From JAWLBM01 sp041687675 (GTDB lineage Bacteria > Pseudomonadota > Alphaproteobacteria > Rhizobiales > Pleomorphomonadaceae): a stretch of 46,671 bases of DNA. The stretch spans positions 1 to 46,671 of the forward strand of contig JAWLBM010000038.1 of assembly GCA_041687675.1 (NCBI GenBank), read 5' to 3'. The position numbers and the translations under genes are program-made. Position 1 is the stretch's first letter. Each line of letters starts with the position of its first letter. Below the pieces are notes generated by a model that worked only from the letters and a program-made list of their open reading frames with translations, ran no database searches and was not told where the DNA came from. This document shows positions 1 to 8,230 of this stretch, piece by piece.

Positions 1-366
1 AGTCATGGTGCCTATCCCTGTGCTGCGAGGTCCGTTGACGCGGCCTCGATCAACTGTTCAGGTTTGGGTTCATGCGGGCGGGCGGGGATCGTGACCGACC
101 TTTCGGTCTCGAAGACCAGGGATCCAGCGATCTCCCGCCCGCCAACACCTTCGCACAGAATCGACACACAGGGATCCAGGCCCGCCCGCCGCCGCGCCCC
201 GGCCGGGCGCTGGACCCCGGCTTTCGCCGGGGTGACGATGCGGAGAGGTGGGGGAATACGGCTGCCCGTTGGTGTGGGCGGCCCCGCCCTTGCCATCCGC
301 CGGCGCGGACGGGATCATGGGGGCGCCGCAGCCGGGACGCCCTCGGCCCACCGGAGGAGCCGCGCC
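1..366. other. Non-coding leader region with dispersed-repeat fragments
   Basis: No convincing gene is seen here. Open frames run through it on both strands but have no start signal and no recognisable product. The stretch holds two short GGGATCCAG boxes (about 120 and 171) and one arm of the palindromic repeat listed at 210-236. Translation of the following hydrolase most likely starts at 367, so this is its upstream region and the downstream end of whatever lies before the window. Confidence 0.6.
210..236 (+). repeat. Single arm of a dispersed palindromic repeat
   Basis: These 27 bases match the right arm of the inverted repeat at 6584-6610 with two substitutions (core GGCTTTCGCCGGG). Elements with this core are scattered between genes in many alphaproteobacterial chromosomes. 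Here only one clear arm is present, so it is a solo or degenerate copy. Confidence 0.7.
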
Positions 367-1605
367 ATGCCGTCGGAACGTGTCGAGTTCACGGGGTCCT
401 CGGGCGCCGGCCTGGTCGCCCGCCTCGACCGCCCGGACGGCCCCACCCGCGCGTCCGCGGTGTTCGCCCACTGCTTCACCTGCTCGAAGGACATCGCGGC
501 GGCGCGGCGGATCTCCGGCCGCCTGTCGGCGCTTGGCATCGCCGTGCTGCGGTTCGACTTCACCGGGCTCGGCCACTCCGGCGGCGAGTTCGCGAGCACG
601 AACTTCTCCTCCAACGTCGGAGACCTCGTGAGCGCCGCCGGCTGGCTGGCGGACCAGGGCATGGCGCCGCAGCTGATGATCGGCCACTCGCTCGGCGGCG
701 CGGCCGTGCTCAAGGCGGCGCCGGACATCCCCTCGCTCCGGGCCGTCGTGACCATCGGGGCCCCGTCCTCGCCGGCGCACGTCACCCGCAGCTTCAGCGG
801 CCACCTCGACGAGATCCGCCGGACCGGGTCGGCGACGGTGAGCCTCGCCGGGAGGCCCTTCGAGATCACCCGCCAGTTCGTGGACGACATCGAGGAGGCG
901 CGGATCGAGGAGGCGCTGGCAAGGCTCGACCGGGCGCTGCTGGTGCTGCACGCGCCGCGCGACGAGGTGGTCGGCATCGACAATGCCGCCGAGATCTTCC
1001 GCGCCGCCCGCCACCCGAAGAGCTTCGTCACCCTCGACGACGCCGATCACCTGATCACCCGCGACGCCGACGCGGAGTATGTCGCCGACGTCATCTCCGC
1101 CTGGTCCTCCCGCTACCTGGAGCTGGCGCCGGAGCCGCGCGTGGCGTCCGCGCCGGAGGGCGTGGTGCGGGTCTCGGAGGTCTCCCCGGACGGCTTCCGC
1201 CAGGACGTCACCGTCGCCGGCAGCCACCAGCTGATCGCCGACGAGCCGGCCGACGCCGGCGGAACCGACCTCGGGCCGTCGCCCTACCAGCTGCTCTCGG
1301 CCGCCCTCGGCGCCTGCACCTCGATGACGGTCCGCATGTACGCCCGCCGCAAGGGCTTCGCGCTCGCCCACGTCTCGGTCGACGTCACCCACGACCGGCG
1401 CCATGCCTCCGACAGCGCCGAGCCCGGCGCGACCGCCGGCAAGGTGGACCACTTCACCCGCGTCGTCAGGCTCGAGGGCGACCTCGACGACGAGGAGACC
1501 GCCTCGATCCTGGCGATCGCCGACAAGTGCCCGGTGCACCGCACGCTCGAGGCGCGCGCCGTCATCAGCACCCGCCTCGACGACGGCGAGGAGGGTCGCG
1601 GCTGA
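367..1605 (+). CDS. Alpha/beta hydrolase fused to an OsmC-type peroxidase domain
   Basis: This 412-residue cytosolic protein has two domains. Residues 1 to about 255 form an alpha/beta hydrolase with the nucleophile elbow GHSLGG (Ser108), an acid in HAPRDEVVG (Asp199) and a histidine in DADHL (His228). Residues of about 270-405 form an OsmC/Ohr-type domain with the two expected cysteines, Cys317 in GACTSM and Cys388 in KCPVHR. OsmC proteins reduce organic hydroperoxides with such a cysteine pair, and the hydrolase partner suggests action on an ester or acyl hydroperoxide; the substrate is unknown. The ATG at 367 is chosen because the hydrolase fold begins right after it and the open upstream part is repeat DNA. 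It converges on amiC with a 24-bp gap. The fused architecture is a known family type. Confidence 0.88.
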   Translation: MPSERVEFTGSSGAGLVARLDRPDGPTRASAVFAHCFTCSKDIAAARRISGRLSALGIAVLRFDFTGLGHSGGEFASTNFSSNVGDLVSAAGWLADQGMAPQLMIGHSLGGAAVLKAAPDIPSLRAVVTIGAPSSPAHVTRSFSGHLDEIRRTGSATVSLAGRPFEITRQFVDDIEEARIEEALARLDRALLVLHAPRDEVVGIDNAAEIFRAARHPKSFVTLDDADHLITRDADAEYVADVISAWSSRYLELAPEPRVASAPEGVVRVSEVSPDGFRQDVTVAGSHQLIADEPADAGGTDLGPSPYQLLSAALGACTSMTVRMYARRKGFALAHVSVDVTHDRRHASDSAEPGATAGKVDHFTRVVRLEGDLDDEETASILAIADKCPVHRTLEARAVISTRLDDGEEGRG

Positions 1606-1629
1606 CCGGCTGCGGCGCCGGCCGGCGCC

Positions 1630-2886
1630 TCACCCGGCGGAGGCCGAGGCGTTGGGGGCGAAGAAGCGAAGGATCGCGTCGGCGACCGCCGCCGAAACCC
1701 TGTTGCGGAACTCGTCGGAGGCGAGCAGCCGCGCGTCGTCCTCGTTGGAGAGATAGCCGATCTCCACCAGCACCGACGGCACGTCCGGCGCCCTCAGGAC
1801 GATGAAGCCCGCCGAGCGGAGCGGATTGCGGATCATGCGGGTGGTGCTGGACAGTTCGCGGACGAGGCCGTCGGCGAAGGCGAGCGAGAAGTTCTTGGTC
1901 TCTCGCCGGGTGAGGTCGACCAGGATGTCGGTCACCTCGTCCGCCTCCTTCGGGTCGTCGAGCCCGGCGACCGCGTCGGCCGCGTTCTCCTTGATGGCCA
2001 GCGCCGCCGCCTCCGCGTCGGAGGCGCGTTCGGAGAGGGTGTAGACGGTGGCCCCGCGGACGAAGTCCTGCGCCACGCTGTCGGCATGGATCGAGACGAA
2101 CAGGTTGGCGTTGAAGGAGCGGGCGATGCGCACCCGCTCGCCCAGCGGCACGAAGCTGTCGTCCTCGCGGGTGAGCTTCACCTCCACCTTGCCGGTCGCC
2201 TCCAGCCGCTCCTTCAGCCCCTTGGCGAAGGCCAGCACGAGTTCCTTCTCGGAGACGCCGCTGGGGCTCGTCGTCCCGGCGTCGATGCCGCCGTGGCCGG
2301 GATCGAGCACGACCAGCGGCTTCTCGCGCTCCGTGTCGGCCGGCGGCAGCCGGTCCGACTTGACCAGAGGCACCTCGTTGGCGGTGGCGCGGGCGGTGGC
2401 GCTGCGCAGGAGATCGGCGCGGAACTCGTCCGGCGTGGTTCGCTTCAGGTCGATCACCAGCCGGGCCGGCTGTTCGCCGGACGGCGGCACCACGAAGGCC
2501 TCCTCGATCGCCACCGGGCTGCGCGCGTCGAGCACGATCCGCGATCGGCCGCGCGCGAAGAGGCCGAAGCGCCAGCCGGAGACCAAGCCGCGGCCCATGA
2601 GCCCGGCGTCCTCCGGAAGCTGGAAGTCGATCTCGGGAAGGTCGATCACCACGCGGTAGGGGTCGGACAACGTGAAGGCGTTGACGGCCACCTCGCGGGA
2701 GAGATCCAGCACGAAGCGGGTCTTCTCCTCGTCGCCGGCGACCCGTCCGTCGCCGGCCACCGGCAGGCCCGCCGCCGCGCCCAGCGCGGCCGGCGCGGCG
2801 GCCGCCGGCTCGACGCGGGAGGCTCCGCCGGCGGCCAGCATGGCCGCTGCGGCGAGAACCATGGCGATGAGGCGGACGCGGATCAA
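1630..2886 (-). CDS. amiC: N-acetylmuramoyl-L-alanine amidase with AMIN domain
   Basis: This 418-residue exported amidase cleaves the bond between N-acetylmuramic acid and the stem peptide, chiefly for septal splitting. A signal peptide (about residues 1-30) precedes an AMIN domain (about 45-150), which in the family targets the enzyme to the envelope. The Amidase_3 catalytic domain (about 190-405) shows the zinc-site blocks DPGHGGIDAG and SIHADS and the late glutamate block VEIGYLSN. The gene diverges from rne, as is common in Hyphomicrobiales. In that group a PBP1a gene usually follows amiC, whereas here a convergent hydrolase-OsmC gene does. A promoter candidate lies just upstream at 2934-2962. 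Confidence 0.93.
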   Translation of the reverse strand: MIRVRLIAMVLAAAAMLAAGGASRVEPAAAAPAALGAAAGLPVAGDGRVAGDEEKTRFVLDLSREVAVNAFTLSDPYRVVIDLPEIDFQLPEDAGLMGRGLVSGWRFGLFARGRSRIVLDARSPVAIEEAFVVPPSGEQPARLVIDLKRTTPDEFRADLLRSATARATANEVPLVKSDRLPPADTEREKPLVVLDPGHGGIDAGTTSPSGVSEKELVLAFAKGLKERLEATGKVEVKLTREDDSFVPLGERVRIARSFNANLFVSIHADSVAQDFVRGATVYTLSERASDAEAAALAIKENAADAVAGLDDPKEADEVTDILVDLTRRETKNFSLAFADGLVRELSSTTRMIRNPLRSAGFIVLRAPDVPSVLVEIGYLSNEDDARLLASDEFRNRVSAAVADAILRFFAPNASASAG

Positions 2887-2933
2887 GGCGGGTTTCCCGT
2901 CTGCGGCGCGGCGGATTCGGCATCGAGGCCCGA

Positions 2934-2962
2934 ATACTCGGGTAGATGCCCCGGGTTAACAA
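2934..2962 (-). promoter_or_regulatory. Candidate sigma-70 promoter of amiC
   Basis: On the minus strand TTGTTA (2962-2957) and GAGTAT (2939-2934) are separated by 17 bases. This predicts a transcript start about 40 bases before the amiC ATG. The -35 box is good and the -10 box is weaker. Confidence 0.45.
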
Positions 2963-3042
2963 GTCGTTTACCTGTTCGGCAAGAGCGGTCGCCGCGCCGT
3001 CCCCTCGGCCCTCCCGCTCCGCTGCCGGATCGGCCACGGAAC

Positions 3043-3071
3043 TTGCAATATGGGACGGCGCCCCGTAATAA
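3043..3071 (+). promoter_or_regulatory. Candidate sigma-70 promoter of rne
   Basis: TTGCAA (3043-3048) and TAATAA (3066-3071) are separated by exactly 17 bases, a near-consensus pair in otherwise GC-rich DNA. Transcription from here would give rne a leader of roughly 570 bases. Confidence 0.55.
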
Positions 3072-3648
3072 GGGATCAGGAGCCCGAATCCTCGCCTCGG
3101 TCAATCGAGTGCGGCCAAAGGGCGCTCCCTTCCACCGCGTCATGGGGTGGCGTTCGGGGCGCTCGACAATGCGGGGCTCGCGAGGATGCGCGGACGCCGG
3201 TCGGCACTCTGGAGCGAACCCGACCTTTGGGAACAACACCCTACGGGTGCTCACGTTCCATCGGTTCTGCCGCGGCCGTCTCGCCACCACCGAACCTGAT
3301 GACGACGGCGCCCCGCCCGGCCCAGCCGGCGGCACGACATTCGGTCCCGCGGCCGGGCGGCTTTCAAGGCGCCCCGCCCACGGTGACCGCGACGCGAACC
3401 GGAAGACCACGGACCCGCCCGCCGATGACGAGGCCGACAACAGCGAGGACAGGGATTGCAGCCGCCACGGCTGCGGTCTTCGTGTCCCCGCCGGCCGAGG
3501 CGCCCGGGTCCACGACCCTTTTCACAACCCAGATCGACGGCCTTGCGCAACACGGCCCGTCCGCCCGCCTCGCCCGTTCGGCCACCCGGCCGACGCGGCG
3601 GATCCGCGGGTGGCGCGGCGCCTCGGCGCGGCCGGGAGAACCGCCTTC
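3072..3648 (+). other. Long 5' leader of rne
   Basis: This stretch has no credible gene. The rne frame is open through it, but the RNase E homology starts only at 3649. It contains small hairpins, for example CACCC-TAC-GGGTG at 3237-3249. In enterobacteria RNase E represses itself by cutting a long structured leader, so this may be the equivalent; that role is inference. Confidence 0.45.
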
Positions 3649-6420
3649 ATGCCCAACAAGATGCTTATCGATGCCACCCACCCGGAGGAGACCCGGGTAG
3701 TCGTCGTCCGTGGACAGAGGGTCGAGGAATTCGACTTCGAGTCCGCCACCAAGAAGCAGCTCAGAGGCAACATCTACCTGGCCAAGGTGACGCGCGTGGA
3801 GCCGTCGCTGCAGGCCGCCTTCGTCGAGTACGGCGGAAACCGGCACGGCTTCCTCGCCTTCTCCGAGATCCACCCCGACTACTACCAGATCCCGGTCGCC
3901 GACCGTCAGGCCCTGATCGAGGCCGAGGCGCGCGAGGAGGCGGAGGAGAACGAGCGCCGATCCCGTCCGCGCCGCCCGCGCAAGACCGCGGCCGCGAGGT
4001 CCGGGGCCGAGACGGTGAGCGAGACCGCCGACGACGAGGCCGCGCCGGGCGAGGGCTCCGAGCAGGACGCCAACGGCTTCGAGGAGGCGCGGGAGGACGA
4101 CGGCGGGGCCCGCAACGGCGTCGAGACGATCGGCGGCGACGCCGAGTCCGAGGCGGACGGCGAGGCCGGCTCCGGCGAGGACGAGGAGGACCACATCGAG
4201 AGCGTCGGCGCCGAGGACGCGCTCGAGGAGGTGCCGGAGCGGCGCAAGCCGCGGATGCGCCAGTACAAGATCCAGGAGGTGATCAAGCGCCGCCAGGTCC
4301 TGCTGGTCCAGGTCGTCAAGGAGGAGCGCGGCACCAAGGGGGCGGCGCTCACCACCTATCTCTCGCTCGCCGGCCGCTACTCGGTGCTGATGCCGAACTC
4401 CGGGCGTGGCGGCGGCATCTCCCGCAAGATCACCAACGTCACCGACCGCAAGCGCCTGAAGGAGATCGCCCACGATCTCGAGGTGCCGGAGGGGATGGGC
4501 GTCATCCTGCGCACCGCCGGCGCCTCGCGCACCAAGGCGGAGATCAAGCGCGACTTCGAGTACCTGCTGCGGCTGTGGGAGAACGTGCGCGAGCTGACGC
4601 TGCGCTCCTCCGCGCCGACGCTGGTCTACGAGGAGGGCTCGCTGGTCAAGCGCTCGATCCGCGACCTCTACAACAAGGACATCGACGAGGTGCTGGTCTC
4701 CGGCGAGGACGCCTACCGCGAGGCCAAGGACTTCATGCGCATGCTCATGCCGAGCCATGCGAGGAACGTGCAGCCCTACCGCGACACCGTCCCGATCTTC
4801 GCCCGCTTCTCCGTGGAGCCGCAGCTCGACGCGATGTTCTCGCCGCAGGTGACGCTGAAGTCCGGCGGCTACATCGTCATCAACCAGACCGAGGCGCTGG
4901 TCTCGATCGACGTGAACTCGGGCCGCTCCACGCGCGAGCACAACATCGAGGACACCGCATACGCCACCAACCTCGAGGCCGCCGAGGAGGTCGCCCGGCA
5001 GCTGCGCCTGCGCGACCTGGCGGGCCTCATCGTCATCGACTTCATCGACATGGAGGAGTCGAAGAACAACAAGTCCGTCGAGCGCAAGCTCAAGGAGTGC
5101 CTGAAGAACGACCGCGCCCGCATCCAGGTGGGCCGGATCTCGCACTTCGGCCTCATGGAGATGAGCCGCCAGCGGATCCGCACCGGCGTGCTGGAGGGTT
5201 CGACCGAGCTCTGCCCGCACTGCCTCGGGGCGGGGATCGTCCGCTCCACCGAGTCGGTGGCGCTGCACGTGCTGCGCGCGCTGGAGGACCACCTCCTGAA
5301 GGGCGTCACGCACCATCTCACGGTGCGCACCCGCACCGCGGTGGCGCTCTACATCCTCAACCAGAAGCGCCGCCATCTCGCCGACCTGGAGGCGCGCTTC
5401 GGCCTGCAGATCTCGATCGCCGCCGACGAGCACCTCGGCACCCAGCACTTCGGGCTGGAGCGCGGCGAACTCATCCTCAACCCCATACCGCCGCAGCCGC
5501 CGCGGATGCTGACGCCCGAGAGCGTGCAGCCCTTCGACATCGACGAGGAGGACGAGGACGTCCTCGAGGAGACGAGCGAGGAGGCCGGCGAGGAGGCGGA
5601 GTTCGAGACCCGCGCCGAGCGCTCCGGTGACGACGAGGGCCAGGGCGGGCGCCGCAAGCGCCGCCGCCGTCGCCGCCGGCGCCCCGGCCAGGAGCCGCAG
5701 GCCGGCGAGGCAGGCGACGAGGCCGGCGAGCCGAGCGAATCCGATGCGCTCGGCGCGGCCGAGGCCACCGACGCCGTCGATGGCGAGGCCGATCGCGGCG
5801 AAGGCGCCGAGGATGGCGATACCGGCGAGGGTGGCGACGGCAAGAAGCGCTCGCGCCGCCGCGGCCGTCGCGGCGGTCGCCGTCGGGGCGGCGCCGAGGC
5901 TGCCGGCGAGACCGGCGAGTCCGACCAGGGCGAGGCGGAAGCCGCGGAGCCCTGGGCGCCCGCGGAGCCCTGGGCGCCCGCGGAGGCCCCCGCCGTCGAC
6001 GACGTCGAGACCGCCGCCGAAGCCGCCGCCAATGCGCCCGAGCCGTTCGGCGCCGAGGTGACCGAGCCGGACGCGGCGGAGAGCGCACACGCCGAGGCCG
6101 CCGGCGAAGGTCCCGCCGAGGAGCCTGCGGCAGGAGAGGCCGCCGGTTACGAGGCCGCCGGGGAAACGATCGCCGAGGAACCGGCCGCCGAGGAGCAGTT
6201 CGCCGGGGCCACGTTCGCCGAGACAACCCGGGCGGCCGGGAATTCGCAGGCCGACGAGGCCGAGGTCGAGGACACGGAGGTCGAGGAGGCGGAGCGCGAG
6301 GAGGCGGAGCGCGAGAGCGAACTCGCCTCGGTCAACGCCGCCCCGGCCCCGCAGGCCGAGGAGGTCGACGACGACCGCCCGAAGCGCTCCGGCTGGTGGC
6401 AGCGCCGCTCCTTCTTCTGA
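3649..6420 (+). CDS. rne: Ribonuclease E, degradosome scaffold endoribonuclease
   Basis: This 923-residue endonuclease cuts single-stranded RNA in mRNA decay and in rRNA and tRNA processing, and scaffolds the degradosome. The S1 domain is split by an acidic, Glu/Asp-rich insertion of about 110 residues (roughly 90-203), typical of alphaproteobacterial RNase E. The DNase I-like site has Asp421 in SIDVNSGRST and Asp464 in IVIDFIDM; Cys522 and Cys525 in CPHC form the zinc link. The spacings 43 and 101 equal those of the E. coli enzyme. The long acidic tail carries two arginine-rich RNA-binding patches and an exact 18-bp duplication (5944-5979) encoding two A-E-P-W-A-P units. It ends in RSGWWQRRSFF; in Caulobacter a GWW motif docks PNPase. 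The ATG at 3649 fits the family N-terminus. Confidence 0.96.
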   Translation: MPNKMLIDATHPEETRVVVVRGQRVEEFDFESATKKQLRGNIYLAKVTRVEPSLQAAFVEYGGNRHGFLAFSEIHPDYYQIPVADRQALIEAEAREEAEENERRSRPRRPRKTAAARSGAETVSETADDEAAPGEGSEQDANGFEEAREDDGGARNGVETIGGDAESEADGEAGSGEDEEDHIESVGAEDALEEVPERRKPRMRQYKIQEVIKRRQVLLVQVVKEERGTKGAALTTYLSLAGRYSVLMPNSGRGGGISRKITNVTDRKRLKEIAHDLEVPEGMGVILRTAGASRTKAEIKRDFEYLLRLWENVRELTLRSSAPTLVYEEGSLVKRSIRDLYNKDIDEVLVSGEDAYREAKDFMRMLMPSHARNVQPYRDTVPIFARFSVEPQLDAMFSPQVTLKSGGYIVINQTEALVSIDVNSGRSTREHNIEDTAYATNLEAAEEVARQLRLRDLAGLIVIDFIDMEESKNNKSVERKLKECLKNDRARIQVGRISHFGLMEMSRQRIRTGVLEGSTELCPHCLGAGIVRSTESVALHVLRALEDHLLKGVTHHLTVRTRTAVALYILNQKRRHLADLEARFGLQISIAADEHLGTQHFGLERGELILNPIPPQPPRMLTPESVQPFDIDEEDEDVLEETSEEAGEEAEFETRAERSGDDEGQGGRRKRRRRRRRRPGQEPQAGEAGDEAGEPSESDALGAAEATDAVDGEADRGEGAEDGDTGEGGDGKKRSRRRGRRGGRRRGGAEAAGETGESDQGEAEAAEPWAPAEPWAPAEAPAVDDVETAAEAAANAPEPFGAEVTEPDAAESAHAEAAGEGPAEEPAAGEAAGYEAAGETIAEEPAAEEQFAGATFAETTRAAGNSQADEAEVEDTEVEEAEREEAERESELASVNAAPAPQAEEVDDDRPKRSGWWQRRSFF

Positions 6421-6427
6421 CCGGAAG

Positions 6428-6474
6428 ATCCCCGGCCGCCGCACGGCTCGCTCGCCGTCCGAGGCGGCCGGGAT
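6428..6474 (+). terminator. Large hairpin directly after rne
   Basis: The arms 6428-6440 and 6463-6474 pair over 12 bases with one bulged C, and an inner stem (6443-6447 with 6454-6458) lies in the loop. It starts eight bases after the rne stop. No T run follows, so it may stabilise the 3' end or act as a non-classical terminator. Confidence 0.4.
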
Positions 6475-6523
6475 ACCCTTGCTGGCACTTGGTGCAAGCC
6501 ACCGTCCGCGGCAGACATTCCCC

Positions 6524-6610
6524 GTCATCCCGGCGAAAGCCGGGATCCAGAACCCCATCGGTGTCAAGCACTTGGGCGTAGTCCTGGATCCCGGCTTTCG
6601 CCGGGATGAC
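6524..6610. repeat. Perfect 27-bp inverted repeat, intergenic palindromic element
   Basis: The arms 6524-6550 and 6584-6610 are exact reverse complements separated by 33 bases, and would form a very stable hairpin between rne and the convergent aldehyde dehydrogenase gene. A further fragment of the same core is at 6653-6664, and a single arm is at 210-236. Such elements are common in alphaproteobacterial intergenic DNA. Confidence 0.85.
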
Positions 6611-6695
6611 GATGAGAGGGGGAAATCGGCGACCTTCGTCGCACGCAGTGTTCGCCGGGATGACGGACCGACGGTCGCGCCCGGGACCCCTGGCC

Positions 6696-8204
6696 TCAGC
6701 CGAAGTGGGTCCAGACCGTCTTCAGGTCGGTGTACTTGTCGATCGCGTGGGGGCTGCGGTCGCGGCCGAAGCCGGATTGCTTGAAGCCGCCGAAGGGGGT
6801 GGCCATGGTGGACCGGTCGAAGCAGTTCACCCAGACCGTGCCGGCCCTGATCGCCGAGGAGAAGCGGTGCGCCTTGCGCATGTCAGCGGTCCAGACCGCG
6901 GCGGCGAGGCCGTAGATGGTGTCGTTGGCCATGCGCACGGCGTCGTCGTCGTCGTCGAAGGGCATCACCGAGAGCACCGGGCCGAAGATCTCTTCCCGCT
7001 CCACCCGCATGCCGGGGCGGACCTCGTCGAGGATCGTCGCCTCCACATAGGCGCCGCCCGGCAGGTGCTCGGCCCGCCGGCCGCCGAGGGCGACCCGCGC
7101 CCCCTCCTCCACCCCGGAGCGCAGGAACTCGAGCACCCGGTCGGCATGCCGCTTCTCCACCAGCGCCGCCATCCTCGAGCCGGGGTCGAGCGCGTGGCCG
7201 AGGGTGATGCCGGCGGCGTGGGCGGCGATCCGCTCGACGAGCCGGTCCTTCACCGAGCGGTGGACGATGAGCCGCGAGCCCGCGTGGCAGGTCTCGCCCT
7301 GGTTGTAGAAGATGCCCCAGGCGATCGCCGAGGCGGCGGCGTCGAGGTCGCCGCAGTCGGCGAGCACCACCTGCGGGCTCTTGCCGCCGCACTCCAGCGA
7401 GACGCGCTTCATGTTGCTCTCGCCGGCCATCACCAGCATCAGCCGGCCGATCTCGGTGGAGCCGGTGAAGCTCACCATGTCGACGTCCATGTGGCGGGCG
7501 AGGGGCGCGCCGGCCGCCTCGCCGAAGCCCGGCACCACGTTGAGGACGCCGTCGGGCAGGCCCGCCTCGGCGGCGAGACGCGCCAGCATCAGGGCGGAGA
7601 GCGGCGACTGCTCGGCCGGCTTCAGCACCACCGAGTTGCCCGCCACCAGCGCCGGGCCGAGCTTCCAGGCGGTGATGATCAGCGGATAGTTCCAGGGCAC
7701 GATCGCGCCGACGACGCCGAGCGGCTCGCGCCGGATCACCGCTAGGTCGTCCGGCCCGGTGGGCGCCACCTCGTCGACCATCTTGTCGGCGAACTCGGCG
7801 TAGTACTGCAGGCAGTTGGCCGCGAGCGCGACGTCCACGTCGAGGGAATCGCTGATCGGCTTGCCGACATCCATCGTCTCGAGGAGGCCGAGTTCCCGGG
7901 TGTGCAGGCGGACGAGTTCGGCGAAGCGATGGAGGATCCGCTTGCGCTCCATCGGCTCCAGCCGCCGCCAGCGGCCGTCCTCGAAGGCGCGGCGGGCGGC
8001 CGCGACGGCCCGGTCGACGTCCGCCGCCTCCCCCGCCGCCACCGCGGCGACGACGCGCCCGTCCACCGGCGAGACCTTGTCGAAGGTCCGTCCGGAGGCG
8101 GCGCCGACGAACCGGCCGTCGATGAAGCAGCGGCCCTCGGGCTTCAGGATCCCGGCGGCGGTCTCCCAGTCGGCACGGGTGGTGCCCTGCGCAGCCTTCA
8201 GCAT
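6696..8204 (-). CDS. NAD(P)-dependent aldehyde dehydrogenase
   Basis: This 502-residue ALDH-superfamily enzyme oxidises an aldehyde to its acid in the cytosol. It has the catalytic cysteine Cys306 in NQGETCHAGS, the general base Glu271 in LECGGKSP, the Rossmann-side motif PWNYP and the FTGSTEIG loop, and covers full family length. The C-terminal run resembles the PuuC and betaine-aldehyde dehydrogenase branch. It is the last gene of a minus-strand run, 26 bp behind an iron-type alcohol dehydrogenase and behind a dimethylglycine dehydrogenase-like gene. That suggests oxidation of betaine aldehyde or another amine-derived aldehyde. The ATG at 8204 is chosen because no family sequence precedes it. 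The substrate is inferred from context only. Confidence 0.9.
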   Translation of the reverse strand: MLKAAQGTTRADWETAAGILKPEGRCFIDGRFVGAASGRTFDKVSPVDGRVVAAVAAGEAADVDRAVAAARRAFEDGRWRRLEPMERKRILHRFAELVRLHTRELGLLETMDVGKPISDSLDVDVALAANCLQYYAEFADKMVDEVAPTGPDDLAVIRREPLGVVGAIVPWNYPLIITAWKLGPALVAGNSVVLKPAEQSPLSALMLARLAAEAGLPDGVLNVVPGFGEAAGAPLARHMDVDMVSFTGSTEIGRLMLVMAGESNMKRVSLECGGKSPQVVLADCGDLDAAASAIAWGIFYNQGETCHAGSRLIVHRSVKDRLVERIAAHAAGITLGHALDPGSRMAALVEKRHADRVLEFLRSGVEEGARVALGGRRAEHLPGGAYVEATILDEVRPGMRVEREEIFGPVLSVMPFDDDDDAVRMANDTIYGLAAAVWTADMRKAHRFSSAIRAGTVWVNCFDRSTMATPFGGFKQSGFGRDRSPHAIDKYTDLKTVWTHFG

Positions 8205-8230
8205 CTGGCGTCTCCCGGGGAAACGGCGGG

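Noticed and set aside
2086..3648. Open extension of the rne frame by about 520 codons
   Set aside because: It runs antisense through amiC, has no family similarity, and the RNase E N-terminus begins at 3649.
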